In this document: positions 20,437 through 31,414 of the stretch, one piece after another
How the letters are laid out: each line of letters begins with the position of its first letter
Numbering within the stretch: the stretch's first letter is position 1
Origin: Calonectria ilicicola
Taxonomy: Eukaryota; Ascomycota; Sordariomycetes; Hypocreales; Nectriaceae
Reading direction: 5' to 3'
NCBI GenBank assembly: GCA_020809705.1
Contig: CP085830.1
Location: 5,704,001-5,768,000 of the forward strand
DNA: 64,000 bases
Position numbers and translations under genes: made by a program
Notes under the pieces: model-generated
The model's database searches: none
What the model was told of the DNA's origin: nothing
Seen by the model: the letters and a program-made list of their open reading frames with translations, nothing else

Positions 20437-21761
20437 ATGAAATGGACTTCTCCTGGGCCGGTGGCAGTCCTGGTATTATTCCACTGCACCCCAGAAGATC
20501 TCATGGCTAAAACGAAGATAGAGCTCGGCGTGGATTATTGCTGCTATTGCTGGAGCCGCGGTTGCTGCCCGACTTTACCTCAGCCTTGGCATCCAAAAGC
20601 AAAAGTTAATGTCTAGCGATATCATTATTTGTGTTGCGCTATTGGCAGAGTTCTCAACAAACATCCTGTACACCGTCATCGCAGAAATTGGTGCGCTTGA
20701 CCGAACCGTAACGCTGCATTTGAATGGCTATAAAGGTAGCTATCAAAATCTCACCAGGATTGGAAAGGTCGGCAATTAATTGATGCATATTGAGAGAATT
20801 GGGCTAACAGAAAATCTGACCAGTCCCTCTGGCTCTCTCAAATCCCACTTCTGACGACATTTTATTTATGCAAGGCAGCGTTGTTGGCAATATACATTCG
20901 GATATTTCCAATATTCATGGTTAAACGTAGAATATTTCTCTGGATGACAATGATCTATAACACTGTGGCTTATATTGTAAGCATTCTGTTGGTCCTGACC
21001 ATTTGCGGGCAAAGGTGAGTACCACTGTTTTGCTGCGTATTTCACAGTTTCTGGCAGTAGGCTTACATATAGAGAGTGTTGCAGCTTTGTCGACTTTGTT
21101 TGTTTTGAAACATCTGGCCATACATCGTATGTTATTGCCTGGTCACTTCATGTTTATGGTGATGTTTTAGGCAAGTCTTAGAATCGATGGCATGTGGAAT
21201 TCTCTTTAAGCTAATGATAACTAGTGTTTGCATTACCCTGGCTTATCGTACCCAATATTCCAATGAATTCCTCTACGAAGATAGGCTTGTATTGTACCTT
21301 TTTACTGGGTTTGATCAACATAATCATAAGCACACTTCGATTCGTAATTGTACAGGGTGAACAAGATGATCCATTGAGCTTACTGAGTAAGTTGTATCAA
21401 CCCAATAATTCTTCGTCGTTATGGTGTCACTGACAAGAGACGATTGGATCTAGTTCTCTGGTACTGTCTTGAATGTAATACCGCCGTTGTAATTGCCTGT
21501 TTACCTACTTTACGGCCGTATTTAAGCGATCGAGAACAAGCAGAGCCGAGCCGGGATTCAGTAGAGTTTCAAAATCTGAACCCAAATATTCAAGCTATTC
21601 CCTACGAAGAACAATCACAGCTATCCAATGATCTGCTATTTAGTAATGAAGAGGGGGTGTGCCCGGACAGCACAGAAATTAAAAGCAGCACTGAGCTAGT
21701 GTTGATAAGAGCACAAGATGAATGCTGCTCAATTAAGATGCAGCACGAATCATTAGGATAG
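20437..21761 (+). CDS. PTH11-type seven-helix membrane protein (fungal rhodopsin-like domain)
   Basis: Six exons join in phase: 20437-20460, 20522-20767, 20824-21014, 21085-21170, 21225-21386 and 21454-21761, giving about 338 residues. The fourth intron (21171-21224) has a GC donor, GCAAGT, and splices between HVYGDVL and FALPWLIV. Seven helices are visible: WIIAAIAGAAVAARLYLSL, DIIICVALLAEFSTNILYTV, IPLLTTFYLCKAALLAIYI, MTMIYNTVAYIVSILLVL, the DVLVFALPWLIV region, IGLYCTFLLGLINIIISTL and NTAVVIACLPTL. The ECNTAVVIACLPTLRPYL end is typical of the family, followed by a cytosolic tail rich in acidic and Ser residues. The 8-codon first exon is the weakest part; the conserved frame has a stop just before exon 2, so a start must be spliced in or lost. 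Family members act as plasma-membrane sensors; no ligand can be inferred. Confidence 0.72.
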
Positions 21762-22574
21762 GTTCAATCTAGATAATGGGAATGACAATTGTTCTCAGCT
21801 GATTGTGAGTTGCGTCCAATTGTTCTTCTTTCTTTTATTTTTACCTTTTAATTTTCTCATTTTTTTTTTAATTTTTGCGGCAACATTTGTAGGGTGTGAC
21901 CTTCGTTGGCAAAAGAAATGTTGGACGTAAAATTGGCGAATCAAAACAGCGAATTACGCTTTGATAGGTAGTCTATTACCTGGCATTGATCTCAGCTGCA
22001 GATAGAACTTATTGAAAGACAGAGAAGCCGACAGATATGTTACGCAACTGGGTGATTCTGCCGCAAACCTAGGTATAAATAATGCGAGGATTGGCCTAAT
22101 GAATCAGGATCCACGTTGCCAGATGCCCAATGAATAAAGTCTAGAGAAGAAACCTTGAGGTTTGAGTGTATAAGAGCCGATGTAGCAGCTAGTTATCTTG
22201 CGATGATCAATAGAGGTTATTGCCGGCCGTTCAAAGGTTGTATCGAACCTCTGCTAATCGCAAACGATGTGACTTTGTGGTTTGGACTCGATTGAAGTTT
22301 TTGTTTGTCTCAACTTGTGATGTTCCAGAATTGACACATATGTCTTTGCACTTGCCGAATTATACTAAAATCAATAATGCCACGATTTGAGCCAAGATCA
22401 CAGACGCGGGAAGATTTGGACCATTGGCAGTTTGATTTGGTTCCATATGAATTGTGGACACATCCTGCTTCCGGAGCCATTATGAGTAACCGCGGGAGTT
22501 CTGAAGATTCTCTTCACTTCGTTGCAATCAAGCTGCAGTAGCTTCAATTCCATTAGACAACCAACAGATTTATA
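21762..22574. other. Intergenic
   Basis: About 800 bp with no supportable gene; T-rich tracts occur near 21830-21880. It ends at the left inverted repeat. Confidence 0.4.
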
Positions 22575-22700
22575 CATGTGTGTTTTAGTTGGATATCCCC
22601 TATGAGAGGCAGCTCGACCTAGGCTAGAGAGCACTTCGATTATTCTTGCCTGCTGGATGCGATGGCAAAGTGGTAGCCTGTACCCTTTCTGTCGTACGAT
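22575..22700 (+). repeat. Left arm of an inverted repeat flanking the 2EXR gene
   Basis: This stretch matches the reverse complement of 24311-24440 over about 115-125 bp at roughly 80% by eye. The core GGATATCCCCTATGAGAGGC is identical, and TGCGAT, AGCCTGTACCCTTTC and TATTCTTG also match. Many of the differences are C/T or G/A transitions. Similarity fades on both sides. Confidence 0.8.
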
Positions 22701-22837
22701 CAGATTTATACAGGGATGTCATTTAATTTGTCTACGTCTCATTATAGGTCAGACTCATCATAAATAGATCGACTATTCCATAGATCTCGCACCCATTTGT
22801 TTGCTGACCATTCTTTCTTTCCCACAGCAGTACTGTC

Positions 22838-24234
22838 TTATCCATTACCCATGACCAACATTTCCAACCTCTTCTCCATTTCACTCACTAGACTGCAGGG
22901 CTCCTCCCTGGGATATGCACCATGATTTTGCCCTGACTAGTGCCAATGATACTCAAGAAAGACAAAAAGACGTTTTGGACGACATGAGTTATAAAAGGGT
23001 TGAATAAGTAAACTTTGTACCCCAAACATGCCTTCCTCGTTTCCTTGAAACTCTCTAAATCTCCGATGAAAGTAACCATCCAGTAGATTTGGTGGATTAT
23101 GACATCGGAGCTTTTCCTCTGGGTTTGCTATGGCCATATAAATGGCAATTGTCATGTTGGGGAGATTTGCGTGGCTTGCTAGATGGTGTATAGCAATTTC
23201 CACATCTGGCACTATATTTTGGCTTAGAAATCGTGATGCTCCTAAGCGGCTTTGCAATGCCTCGCCATTAACACCGCCAGCCTCAATTAACCTCTCTGGT
23301 GGCGTGACTATGATTTTGTTCGCTGAATACAGTTTTTCCAATGCTTCAGCATAAAGACTGCGACAGACGAGCATGATATCCCGTGGTGGGGTCCAGCAAG
23401 TACAGCCAAATGCGAAGCCACTATCAACCTTGCGACAGGCAGCGAGTCCTTCGTAGCCCTTTACAGTACCACCGCAATGCTCGAATTGGCAGGCGTAATG
23501 ATCAGTCTCGTTTGGATCATCCCGCCACTGGTACCGGCGGCACTCACATCGCGCTGGCCAAAGATAGAACCCTTTTGTGCAGTCCCAGAAAATAGTCCGT
23601 CTAGGCGTCACAAGATCTGTATATTCAAGCACGAGTTGTCTAATCTCAGTGGGGAGCTGAGTAAATGGGAAAGCTTGCGTTTGGATGCCAGGGAAATTCC
23701 GACCGGTAGCACTGGCAACTGCCGTTGCAGCGATTGCCGAAAGGTGTCTGACTGGTTTGCGGAGGAGGCGTATTTGACAATCTTTGAGAATACCAGGAAA
23801 CTCAAAGAACGACTGTAGAATCTCTTTAGTTTCCTCGCTATCACCGGAGTCGCAAATCGGACGAAGAACCAAGGTGTTTGATTTTGCATGTGTAAAAATA
23901 TGAGTTACAGTTGTTTTCCAGAGGTTGATGAGATTCTGAGTCAATGGCACGGGTGGAACATAGTGTTCATTCTCAAGTTGACCCATTTCCCAATTATCAT
24001 GAGGCTCCGGAACATAAAGATGTATTGACAAATCCTTGAGACTGTAGCAAATCTGGGGGGGCAACTGGGAGTCATTTCAACAGCAGGGCAGTTCCCGACG
24101 TTCCAATTGTCAAGAATACGCCGTAAAACAGTATAATTTCCGTACATGACATGAATGATAGGCAGAGAATACTTTCCATTAACAAGGCCCAAGAATGGTA
24201 TCTCTTGGTTGTGCAATTTAAAATGAGTTGACTT
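22838..24234 (-). pseudogene. 2EXR/F-box-like protein, disrupted
   Basis: The recognisable part reads FPFTQLPTEIRQLVLEYTDLV, an F-box-like/2EXR segment common in fungal proteins, followed by a Cys-rich region and IMLVCRSLYAEALEKLY, all in the main frame 24064-22937. Upstream coding (IPFLGLVNGKYSLPIIHVMYG up to EMTPSC) lies in another frame and joins at a C7 run (24055-24061) where one base is missing. Downstream, after FLEYHWH, a TAG at 22937-22939 interrupts, yet the same frame continues with EMEKRLEMLVMGNG, a TAA at 22838-22840, and DS. So there are one frameshift and probably two nonsense changes. No convincing initiator ATG is seen; an ATG near 24289 could be an upstream exon. The gene lies between inverted repeats. 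Such proteins are of unknown function; a substrate-adaptor role is inferred for F-box types only. Confidence 0.7.
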
Positions 24235-24310
24235 TTAAATCGTCTTCAGGAAATTGTCTGTACCTGACTTGAGACGAGGTTCTGATAACCATCACACATA
24301 TGAGCATGTA

Positions 24311-24440
24311 TCATACGGCTGAAAGGGTACAGGCTGCCACCTTGCTATCGCATCTAGCAGTCAAGAATAATTGGACGACTCCTTCGACGATTAGGTCAAG
24401 CTGCCTCTCATAGGGGATATCCGACACAAAACACATTGTT
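24311..24440 (-). repeat. Right arm of the inverted repeat flanking the 2EXR gene
   Basis: This is the partner of 22575-22700 in inverted orientation. It sits immediately upstream of the disrupted 2EXR gene, in its presumed promoter. The two arms enclose about 1.6 kb. No clear target-site duplication is seen outside the arms. Confidence 0.8.
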
Positions 24441-25137
24441 CACTTTATGATGGCTCTTGGAGGTTTTGGCTGTTCAAAAATAGTCCGATGACTCAAGCCT
24501 GGGGACTGGATCGGATCGGTAATATGTTTCCAGTTAGAATAAGAGTGTGCCAAACCGATAGACACTACGGGGCGGCTTTTGATATAAATAGGGTTCGATA
24601 ACTATTAGTGCTGTTAATGCCATACAAATAAGTTCCCATTGATTCACAGTCAATTTATTACATATGTTCGCTACCTTCTGGAGAATTTTCTTTTCAGATT
24701 GGAGAACTATCAACCTTGTTCCAAAGTTAACAAGTAAGACTACAGTGGAGATTAATGCTGCCCTGCGGCCTGATCTAAAGTCTTTTTTCCAAGGCTGCCT
24801 AAGTTACTTTCTCCATTAGACCTCACTTAGATGTTTTATTGGTCACTGCATAATGCACGTTTCGTTGGACCACGGCAGTTGACGCAATGTATTTTTAGCA
24901 ATGTATTAGCCATCTAGTCGAAGGTGGCGTCGCTTGTACAAGTCAGATGACCAACCAATCCCCTTAGCGTGCGGGCTCTAGGCCTCAGCTCCAGGCAGCT
25001 GAAGATGTAACCTGGCTGGTGGCGCCTCATAAAAGATGACGAGCTTGCACCCGATTTTCTCTTTTCACCTCGTTCAATTTTGAATTCGATCGACATCTCC
25101 CACCTGTTCAGTTTTCCATATTTATTCATTATCTAGA
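24441..25137. other. Intergenic / promoter of the ankyrin gene
   Basis: About 700 bp without a gene. The last 100 bp are pyrimidine-rich (CTTTTCACCTCG, ATCTCCCACC), as is common in fungal promoters and leaders. Confidence 0.4.
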
Positions 25138-26889
25138 ATGGCCGAAAAGGGTGATGCGAGAAGCGTGGAGTGTGTGGGCGACAGCGAAGAGTTTGTGGTT
25201 TTGGACGACACAGAGCAACCCAGTGAACCACAGCCGCTCCAAGATCTTAGGTGGGCCTGCAGACACACTGTGATCGATCAGGTCCGAACCATCGTGAGCA
25301 AGAACCCTGGACTCAATCTCAACAGTCGCGATCCTGATCAGGATTCCACGCCGCTGTTGGATCTCATTTGGTCCTCTGTTGAAGATGAGGAAGCCACCGA
25401 GGCAGCAGAATGTGTTCGGTTCCTCATTTCCCACGGTGCCAATGTCGAGGCCAAAGGTCCGAATGGCTGGACTGGCTTGCATTACTGTGCGAGGTACAAG
25501 ACTGAAATTTCTCTGGCAATCGCCAAAGTGCTTCTCGAGTCTGGCGCCAATCCAAGCCCAGACCAAAGGCGCCCACTGGAGCCACCGTCACACACGGCTG
25601 CACAAGCCACACAGCATCATGAAGACCAAGATGAGGCTTGCGAATGTGGCCAGCAAATAGGCGCAGTGCTCGACGCCGCACTAAAAAACGCCACGGGGCA
25701 AGAAGATACTGTCGAGAAACCGACGAAAGAACTCGACGTCACGCCGCTTCACCATGCTTGCGGGTATGGAGACAACCTACCCATGGCCAAGTTGCTGATT
25801 GAAAATGGCGCCAAGATTGATGTCCATGATACCTTGGCGAGCACACCGCTTCGTGTTGCGGTGAAGGACGGGAGAAACGAGATATGCGCGCTTTTGCTAA
25901 GTAGACCGGGGGGTACATCGCGTCTCTCAATTCGCGACAATTCAGGCCGGCTACCAATCCATCATGCCGCCGAGCGCCGTAGCCGGGATCTCGTGGCAAT
26001 GCTTGTGGAAGCAGGATCTCTTGTGGATTCCATAATCGAAGGCGATGACGTGCAAGATACCGAAAGAGGGTTTACGCCATTACTTCTTGCATGTAAATAT
26101 GCTGACCGCAATGGCATGCTCGAGGTCATTAAATATTTGCTGGATCATGGCGCCAGCACGGGAAAAGCTGCCGATAAAGGCCAGAGTCCCCTTCTGCTCT
26201 CTGTCTTGGCTAACAGCGTCGAGGCAGCCAAGCTTCTGACTGAACATGGAGCTGATGTCAAGGCAGCTGTTGGCCCTTTTGAGGATGTTAATGCTCTTCA
26301 TGTTGCAGGAACAGCTGGTGCTGCCGATATGTGCCAGTGGCTTGTTAAGGAGGCTAAAGTCGACGTAAACAAGAAAGATAACCAAGGATATACTGCCCTT
26401 ATCCATGCTGCTGGTTACGGTGGGTCAGCCGAGGCAATCAGGATGCTTGTGTCGGAATTGGGTGCTGAGATTGAGTCATCTATCTATGATGGCCGGAGAC
26501 CTTTGCACTTTGCTGCATTTAAAGGCCAAGAGTCCTGTGCTAAAGAATTAATTTCCCTTGGGGCCAACAAGGAGGCCGTGGATAATTCTGGATGGACACC
26601 GCTGCACTTTGCTGCCAGATATCATCATGCAGATATCCTCCGTCTCCTGCTAGATAGCGGTGCTAAGGTCGGAAACACCGTGGATGGGGGACCACAGCCA
26701 AAGCGTGTGGATGGGGATGAGATTGATATTTGTGGCTTTACAGCTGCTGACCTCGCCCGCATCATTCGTGGTGGTCAGGCTTGCGTTGACATATTGGTTG
26801 CTGCTGGTGACACGCTGTCTCCTGAGACCAAGGATCTGAAAGACGAAGACCTCTGGGAAGAAAAGGAAAGCAAATGCTGCGTCATGTGA
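25138..26889 (+). CDS. Ankyrin-repeat protein with C-terminal CaaX box
   Basis: This single-exon gene encodes 583 residues. At least ten ankyrin-like repeats run from about residue 60 to 540, with clear cores such as GWTGLHYCARY, DVTPLHHACGYGD, STPLRVAVKDGRNE, GRLPIHHAAERR, GFTPLLLACKY, GQSPLLLSV, GYTALIHAAGYGG, GRRPLHFAAFKGQ and GWTPLHFAARYHH. A hydrophilic spacer of about 50 residues around 140-200 contains QATQHHEDQDEACECG. The final residues KESKCCVM end in a CaaX motif (CCVM), predicting prenylation of the fourth-last Cys and membrane attachment, with an adjacent Cys. There is no signal peptide or enzyme domain. The start is the first ATG with acidic N-terminal sequence. Ankyrin arrays bind proteins; the partner is unknown. 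The frame is intact, unlike the genes just upstream. Confidence 0.93.
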   Translation: MAEKGDARSVECVGDSEEFVVLDDTEQPSEPQPLQDLRWACRHTVIDQVRTIVSKNPGLNLNSRDPDQDSTPLLDLIWSSVEDEEATEAAECVRFLISHGANVEAKGPNGWTGLHYCARYKTEISLAIAKVLLESGANPSPDQRRPLEPPSHTAAQATQHHEDQDEACECGQQIGAVLDAALKNATGQEDTVEKPTKELDVTPLHHACGYGDNLPMAKLLIENGAKIDVHDTLASTPLRVAVKDGRNEICALLLSRPGGTSRLSIRDNSGRLPIHHAAERRSRDLVAMLVEAGSLVDSIIEGDDVQDTERGFTPLLLACKYADRNGMLEVIKYLLDHGASTGKAADKGQSPLLLSVLANSVEAAKLLTEHGADVKAAVGPFEDVNALHVAGTAGAADMCQWLVKEAKVDVNKKDNQGYTALIHAAGYGGSAEAIRMLVSELGAEIESSIYDGRRPLHFAAFKGQESCAKELISLGANKEAVDNSGWTPLHFAARYHHADILRLLLDSGAKVGNTVDGGPQPKRVDGDEIDICGFTAADLARIIRGGQACVDILVAAGDTLSPETKDLKDEDLWEEKESKCCVM

Positions 26890-27205
26890 TTTAGGTTCCA
26901 ACGGTCTACGATGGCTAAGATGAAATATTAAATAGGAATGAGTATAAACCGATGAGTTCGGGTGTCTTCGGAAATTTTCTAATTGAATATTCAACATAAG
27001 CGCAATATCCGAATTCCGTCAACAAAACCATGATATTTTCTCCACTTTCATGCTTGGTACCAAGACCTTTTTTTTTCTAAAAAAAAAAGGAAATCTTACC
27101 TAATACGCTAATTTACTATTTAAAAAAAAAAAAAATAAAGAAACCTCAAATTCTCTCTCACTTTCTTCACCTAAAACCTTACAATTCTCCCTAGAAGCGT
27201 TTAAA
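26890..27205. other. Intergenic, 316 bp
   Basis: A- and T-homopolymer runs occur near 27070-27135 (T9, A8, A13). They probably form the promoter of the FAD oxidase. No palindrome is seen. Confidence 0.4.
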
Positions 27206-29080
27206 ATGGCTACTCAAAGAACTGTCAATATAGTTGGCGGTAAGGTCTAAACCTTGATCAGAACTTGTCTTAATCTTACATGAGCATCTAGCCGGTATAT
27301 TCGGACTTTCTCTGGCTGTCAGTTTGCGCTCTAAAGGTATTTCCTGTGACTCCCTGCTTAATCAAAGTCGTTGATCGTAAACCAATTGTCCAGGTTACAA
27401 AGTGACCGTTTTTGATCAATGCAGCTACGATGACAACAATTACGACCCCGAGAAAGCCACAGGGCACAACGTAGCCTCTGTGGATTATAATAAAATAGTT
27501 GGTTCAGCCTGCATTGCTTTGGCCACCTACCCTGACTATTCTTCGCTTAGCTACGGTCGTCCTATGGCGCGAAGATTCATTATCAAAGACTCGCCCTTGA
27601 GAGCCGAGAGGCCTGGCTGAAAATGAACCAACAGGATGATGACGAACTCTTCGCGGGCTGCGGCATGTTAAGGGTTCAGCCATCTACAGAATTGGGCTTA
27701 CTTGAGCAAGAAACTCTGGCCAGCATGGAGAGGGATGCACTTCGAAACACCCAGTTTGTAAAGAGCGACAAAGGCGACCAGGAAAGGGCGACCAAACTAG
27801 GATGGGATGCCAAGCTACTGGAGTTTCGCATCCCTGGCGATGCTGATGAGAGGTTTGAAGCAGTGCTGGACTCGTTGGCCGGCTACATCAATTCAAGCAA
27901 GGCTTGCGCATTCATGAAGCAGCTTGCTGCGTCTGACGGTGTGGATTTCCGGCTAGGTCCGGATGAAGGGTGCTTTGACTGCATAGTGTTGCAAGAGGAT
28001 CCGCCGGCAAACAGCGGCTCTGCCGTGAGGAAAGCCATTGGTATCAAGACGAGAGACGGCGTGTTTCACAAAAGTGATGTAGTCGTGATTGCCGGTAAGA
28101 TCTTTGTCTGTTGGTTCCCAGTGATCGGCCCATGGTTAACCTTCATCTAGCGGGTTCCTATTCGACCAGCTCCTGCCAGACCTGTCGTATCACCTCGAGT
28201 CGTCGGCCGGCTGTGTTGTGGCCTTTAAGATCGACGAGAGTCACTCAGAGTTATGGGACAAGTATGGGCCCAAGAACTTTCCCGTCTTGACATGGAAGAG
28301 TATGCCTCGAGACCAGAAGGGCAAGGACACTGGCAGTGTCTATGTGTTTCCTAGAACTTCCCAGGGTATTGTCAAGATTGGCTATCGTGGAATCAAGGTA
28401 CCTGCTACCACGAAGCCTCTGGCTTCCACCAAGGCCAGCTTTTGGCTTCTCTCCTTTCGGTGGAATGAATTAGACCGGCTTTAACTGACCGCTTTTAGTT
28501 TACCAATTTCGTCCCTGCTCCAGAGGGGACGCCCTTTTCACAGGATGGCCAGTGGTCGGTACCGCTTCCCCCAGGACAGCCCGACTCACTTCCTCAGCCC
28601 GCCATCAACGCAATCCGAAGATTTGTAGACATATTTCTGCCCGAATTTAGCGACGCACCGTTCCACTCGACCAAACTTTGTTGGTACACTGACTCCCTGG
28701 ATAACTCGTTCGTTGTAAGTACAGCAGCGCGCCCCTGTCAGTCGGCCGAACCCGACCTCTAGAGCTAATCCGGGCCAAAACCACAAAGATCGACTACGTG
28801 CCAACCTACGCCGATAGGTCTGTCTTCGTTTGCACAGGTGGCAGTGGACATGGGGCCAAATTCTTGCCCGTCATCGGAGAGGTTATTCACCTTCCCCCTT
28901 TTGCCTACGAGGTTACCTTGCTAACCCATGCTGCAGCACGCTGCTGACATCTTGGAGAACGGGGCGGCGAGCACCTCTTTCATGTATCCACACTGGCGCT
29001 GGCGCGAGGACAAAGCGCGGAGGAATGGCTTAGAAGAAGGGCCTGGCGGGCCCCGCAATATTGGCTGCCATCGGGCATGA
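27206..29080 (+). CDS. FAD-dependent amine/amino-acid oxidase (MSOX/fructosyl-amine oxidase type), one frameshift
   Basis: This predicted flavoprotein oxidises a secondary amine or N-substituted amino acid, producing H2O2. Eight exons are recognisable: 27206-27239, 27292-27336, 27394-27497, 27551-28094, 28151-28397, 28499-28714, 28789-28881 and 28937-29080, equal to about 490 residues. The Rossmann motif is VGAGIFGLSLA near residue 10. SVDYNKI followed by LRSSYG and HYQRLALESREAW match the fructosyl-amino-acid/saccharopine oxidase group. The Cys of KLCWYTDSLDNSFVIDYVP corresponds to the covalent FAD attachment Cys of sarcosine oxidases. CTGGSGHGAKFLPV is the C-terminal flavin segment. In exon 5 the frame entered from exon 4 (AGS) is off by one from the conserved frame (FDQLLPDLSYHLES); one base appears missing near 28151-28162. 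All splice sites look intact, so a sequence error or a very recent mutation is likely. Confidence 0.85.
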
Positions 29081-29515
29081 GCTTTGGCTCCTCTGTCACC
29101 GGTTTTCTCCACATGCCTTGCCGACAATTTACAAGCATTCTTGCCACGCTTTTACACCCTTATGGGGGGGGGTGAAAATAGTAGATTCATCTTTCGGCTG
29201 ATGCGCCGACTTGGCGCTTCCGCCCGTACTTGGCGCCCGCGTGGGGGCATCAAAGGCACCTCCGCAGGGTAACATCCTTGGAACTTTGATGAAGATGGTG
29301 GGGGCTTGCGGCGATCCAGCTGGCAGGGCTCATGCCCAACTTACACATCACTTCGGGCCGTTGGGTCTAGGTCCAACCGGCCAGGAAGGCACAGCTTGTC
29401 ACAGCTTGAGTTATTATAAAGTGCTTGTTTTCAAGAGTGCATTCCTGCATATTGGTCCTTACATAATGCTTTTTGTCCAATGAGTACTGTACCCGCTGTA
29501 CATTCACGACCCCTG
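29081..29515. other. Intergenic, about 430 bp
   Basis: This lies between two same-strand genes. No repeat or palindrome stands out. It contains the promoter of the amidase, and possibly an alternative start at 29480. Confidence 0.4.
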
Positions 29516-31414
29516 ATGGAATCCCACCTGTTCCGTTGTTGCCTGTTTTTGGCATTGTTCCGTTTCACCGTCGCCGAGATTCTATCCACGGGCCTGACGC
29601 TTCGTTTGAATGGCATACCATACTTTGTCTCGCCCTACGCCACTAGGAATGTTTCGCTGCCTCGAGGCGCCCTTCGTGATATCGAGAGTGCTCTTGGTTT
29701 TATCCCTGTCACAGTTTTGGCCCCAGGTACTCCGCCAACACAACTCGCTGATATTGTCACCTCGTGGACGGCAGCCGACGATGTGTTCCAGCACGGGTTC
29801 TTGCAGATAATCCTCACAGAAAGCACTGAGGGTGTTGCATTCGCCAGCTCCCAAGTGAACATTAGTGGCGTTGGTGTCTGGACCTTGGCCAGTTATGGCT
29901 CGACTGCTAAGATCCCAAAAGGACCATATTTTCTGGAGAGAGAAACCGGGAACCTCCACCGAGCCTACAGGCTGTACGATGACTTTGCTGGGGCCTTCAA
30001 CGAGGCTTTGCTGGCGACGCCCAATGACTCGTTCGAGGTCCTGTCTGCCAAGGTCCCTGGTTCAGCCACGCTCACAATTGGCGTGCCGTCGCGGCTATAC
30101 TTTGAACCCTCAGAGGCTCAACCTCTTGCTGGTGTCCGATTAGCCGTCAAGGATATCTTCTCACTGGCAGGCGTCAAGAAATCCAATGGTAACAGGGCCT
30201 GGTACCATCAGTACCCGTCTAGCAAAGTCACCGGCACTGCGTTGTCGCGTCTGATCGCGGCTGGGGCTGTGGTGGTAGGGACACAGCGGGTGTCTCAGTT
30301 TGCGACCAGTGAGGTAGCCACGGTGGATTGGGTTGATTATCATTCCCCTTTCAATCCCCGCGGGGATGGCTACCAAGACCCTTCCTCATCAAGTTCCGGT
30401 GCTGGCGCGTCTATTGCCTCCTATGACTGGCTTGATGCTGCTGTTGGCACTGACACTGGCGGCAGCATCCGAAGCCCAGCAGGCGTTAACGGAGTGTTCG
30501 GTAATAGGCCCTCACATAGCCTAGTTAGCCTAGATCACGTCATGCCATTATCCGAGCCGCTGGACACGCCTGGGTTCCTGGTGCGCAATTTGGCACTCTG
30601 GGACAGGCTCCAGGCTGTCATGTATGACAAGAACTACCATTCGCTCTCAAAAGTTACCCCCAAATACCCCTCCCGAATATTCACCGTCGACTTTCCGAAC
30701 ACGACCAGCGAGGCAAGCTTGATTCTGAACAACTTTGCGAACGCAATGGCGAAATACACGGGAGGTAGTGTGAATGCCCTCAACTTGACTGAGCTTTGGG
30801 CCAAGGGTCAGCCATTCCTAGACACGAACACCAGCCTGTCTACGCTTCTCAATATCACATACCCGGTGCTGACTGGGAAAGGTCAAGATTCCGTGGTTAC
30901 GAGGCCATTCTACGCTGACTATGCGGCAACCCACGATGGGCGACGGCCGTTTATCGACCCAGCTCCATTGGCCCGATGGGCATGGGCTGCCAATTACTCC
31001 TGGGATGAGGCCGTGCACAATAAAACAGTTTTTATGGATTGGTTTAATACTAAAATTCTGCCCCCTGCCAATAACACTTTGCAGTGTAGCTCTGGGCTGA
31101 TCCTGTACCCAGGCAAGATGGCAACCGCAAGCCCGCGAAATAGGTATAATATAGCCCCGCCTGCACCATTCATAGGCTTTTCAGCGGCGCGTATATCCGT
31201 CTTCTCAGAATGTCCTGATTTCATTTTCCCAATTGGTGAGGTTGGTAGCTTCAGCAGTTTGACGAATCATGTGGAGTATCTACCAGTTGCGGTTGGCGTC
31301 CTAGCTGCAAAGGGTTGTGACGGGCTTCTCAGCAAGCTCGCCATGGATCTTGCCGATACAGGCATTCTGCGAGTGCCACAGGTCGGTAGCAGAATGTACC
31401 ATACCACAGTGTAG
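29516..31414 (+). CDS. Secreted amidase-signature enzyme
   Basis: This predicted extracellular Ser-cisSer-Lys amidase would hydrolyse a carboxamide. It is a single exon; the ATG at 29516 gives 632 residues, and an in-frame ATG at 29480 adds 12. The later start is preferred because MESHLFRCCLFLALFRFTVAE is a typical signal peptide. An N-terminal region of about 190 residues precedes the catalytic domain and resembles the Arp1-type N domain of some fungal amidases (from memory, uncertain). Numbered from the 29480 start, the catalytic Lys is Lys224 in AVKDIF, the serine-rich loop is DPSSSSSGAGAS, and the nucleophile is Ser329 in DTGGSIRSPAG. Many NxT/NxS sites are consistent with secretion. It is downstream of the FAD oxidase on the same strand and convergent with a secreted L-amino acid oxidase, suggesting extracellular nitrogen scavenging. 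Confidence 0.92.
   Translation: MESHLFRCCLFLALFRFTVAEILSTGLTLRLNGIPYFVSPYATRNVSLPRGALRDIESALGFIPVTVLAPGTPPTQLADIVTSWTAADDVFQHGFLQIILTESTEGVAFASSQVNISGVGVWTLASYGSTAKIPKGPYFLERETGNLHRAYRLYDDFAGAFNEALLATPNDSFEVLSAKVPGSATLTIGVPSRLYFEPSEAQPLAGVRLAVKDIFSLAGVKKSNGNRAWYHQYPSSKVTGTALSRLIAAGAVVVGTQRVSQFATSEVATVDWVDYHSPFNPRGDGYQDPSSSSSGAGASIASYDWLDAAVGTDTGGSIRSPAGVNGVFGNRPSHSLVSLDHVMPLSEPLDTPGFLVRNLALWDRLQAVMYDKNYHSLSKVTPKYPSRIFTVDFPNTTSEASLILNNFANAMAKYTGGSVNALNLTELWAKGQPFLDTNTSLSTLLNITYPVLTGKGQDSVVTRPFYADYAATHDGRRPFIDPAPLARWAWAANYSWDEAVHNKTVFMDWFNTKILPPANNTLQCSSGLILYPGKMATASPRNRYNIAPPAPFIGFSAARISVFSECPDFIFPIGEVGSFSSLTNHVEYLPVAVGVLAAKGCDGLLSKLAMDLADTGILRVPQVGSRMYHTTV

Noticed and set aside
22937..23889. 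Plus-strand open frames across the 2EXR region
   Set aside because: They are shadows of the minus-strand coding frame and lack any motif.
27498..27622. Apparent stop after DYNKIVGSAC in the FAD oxidase
   Set aside because: An intron 27498-27550 explains it; the conserved LRSSYG and HYQRLALESR follow directly in frame.
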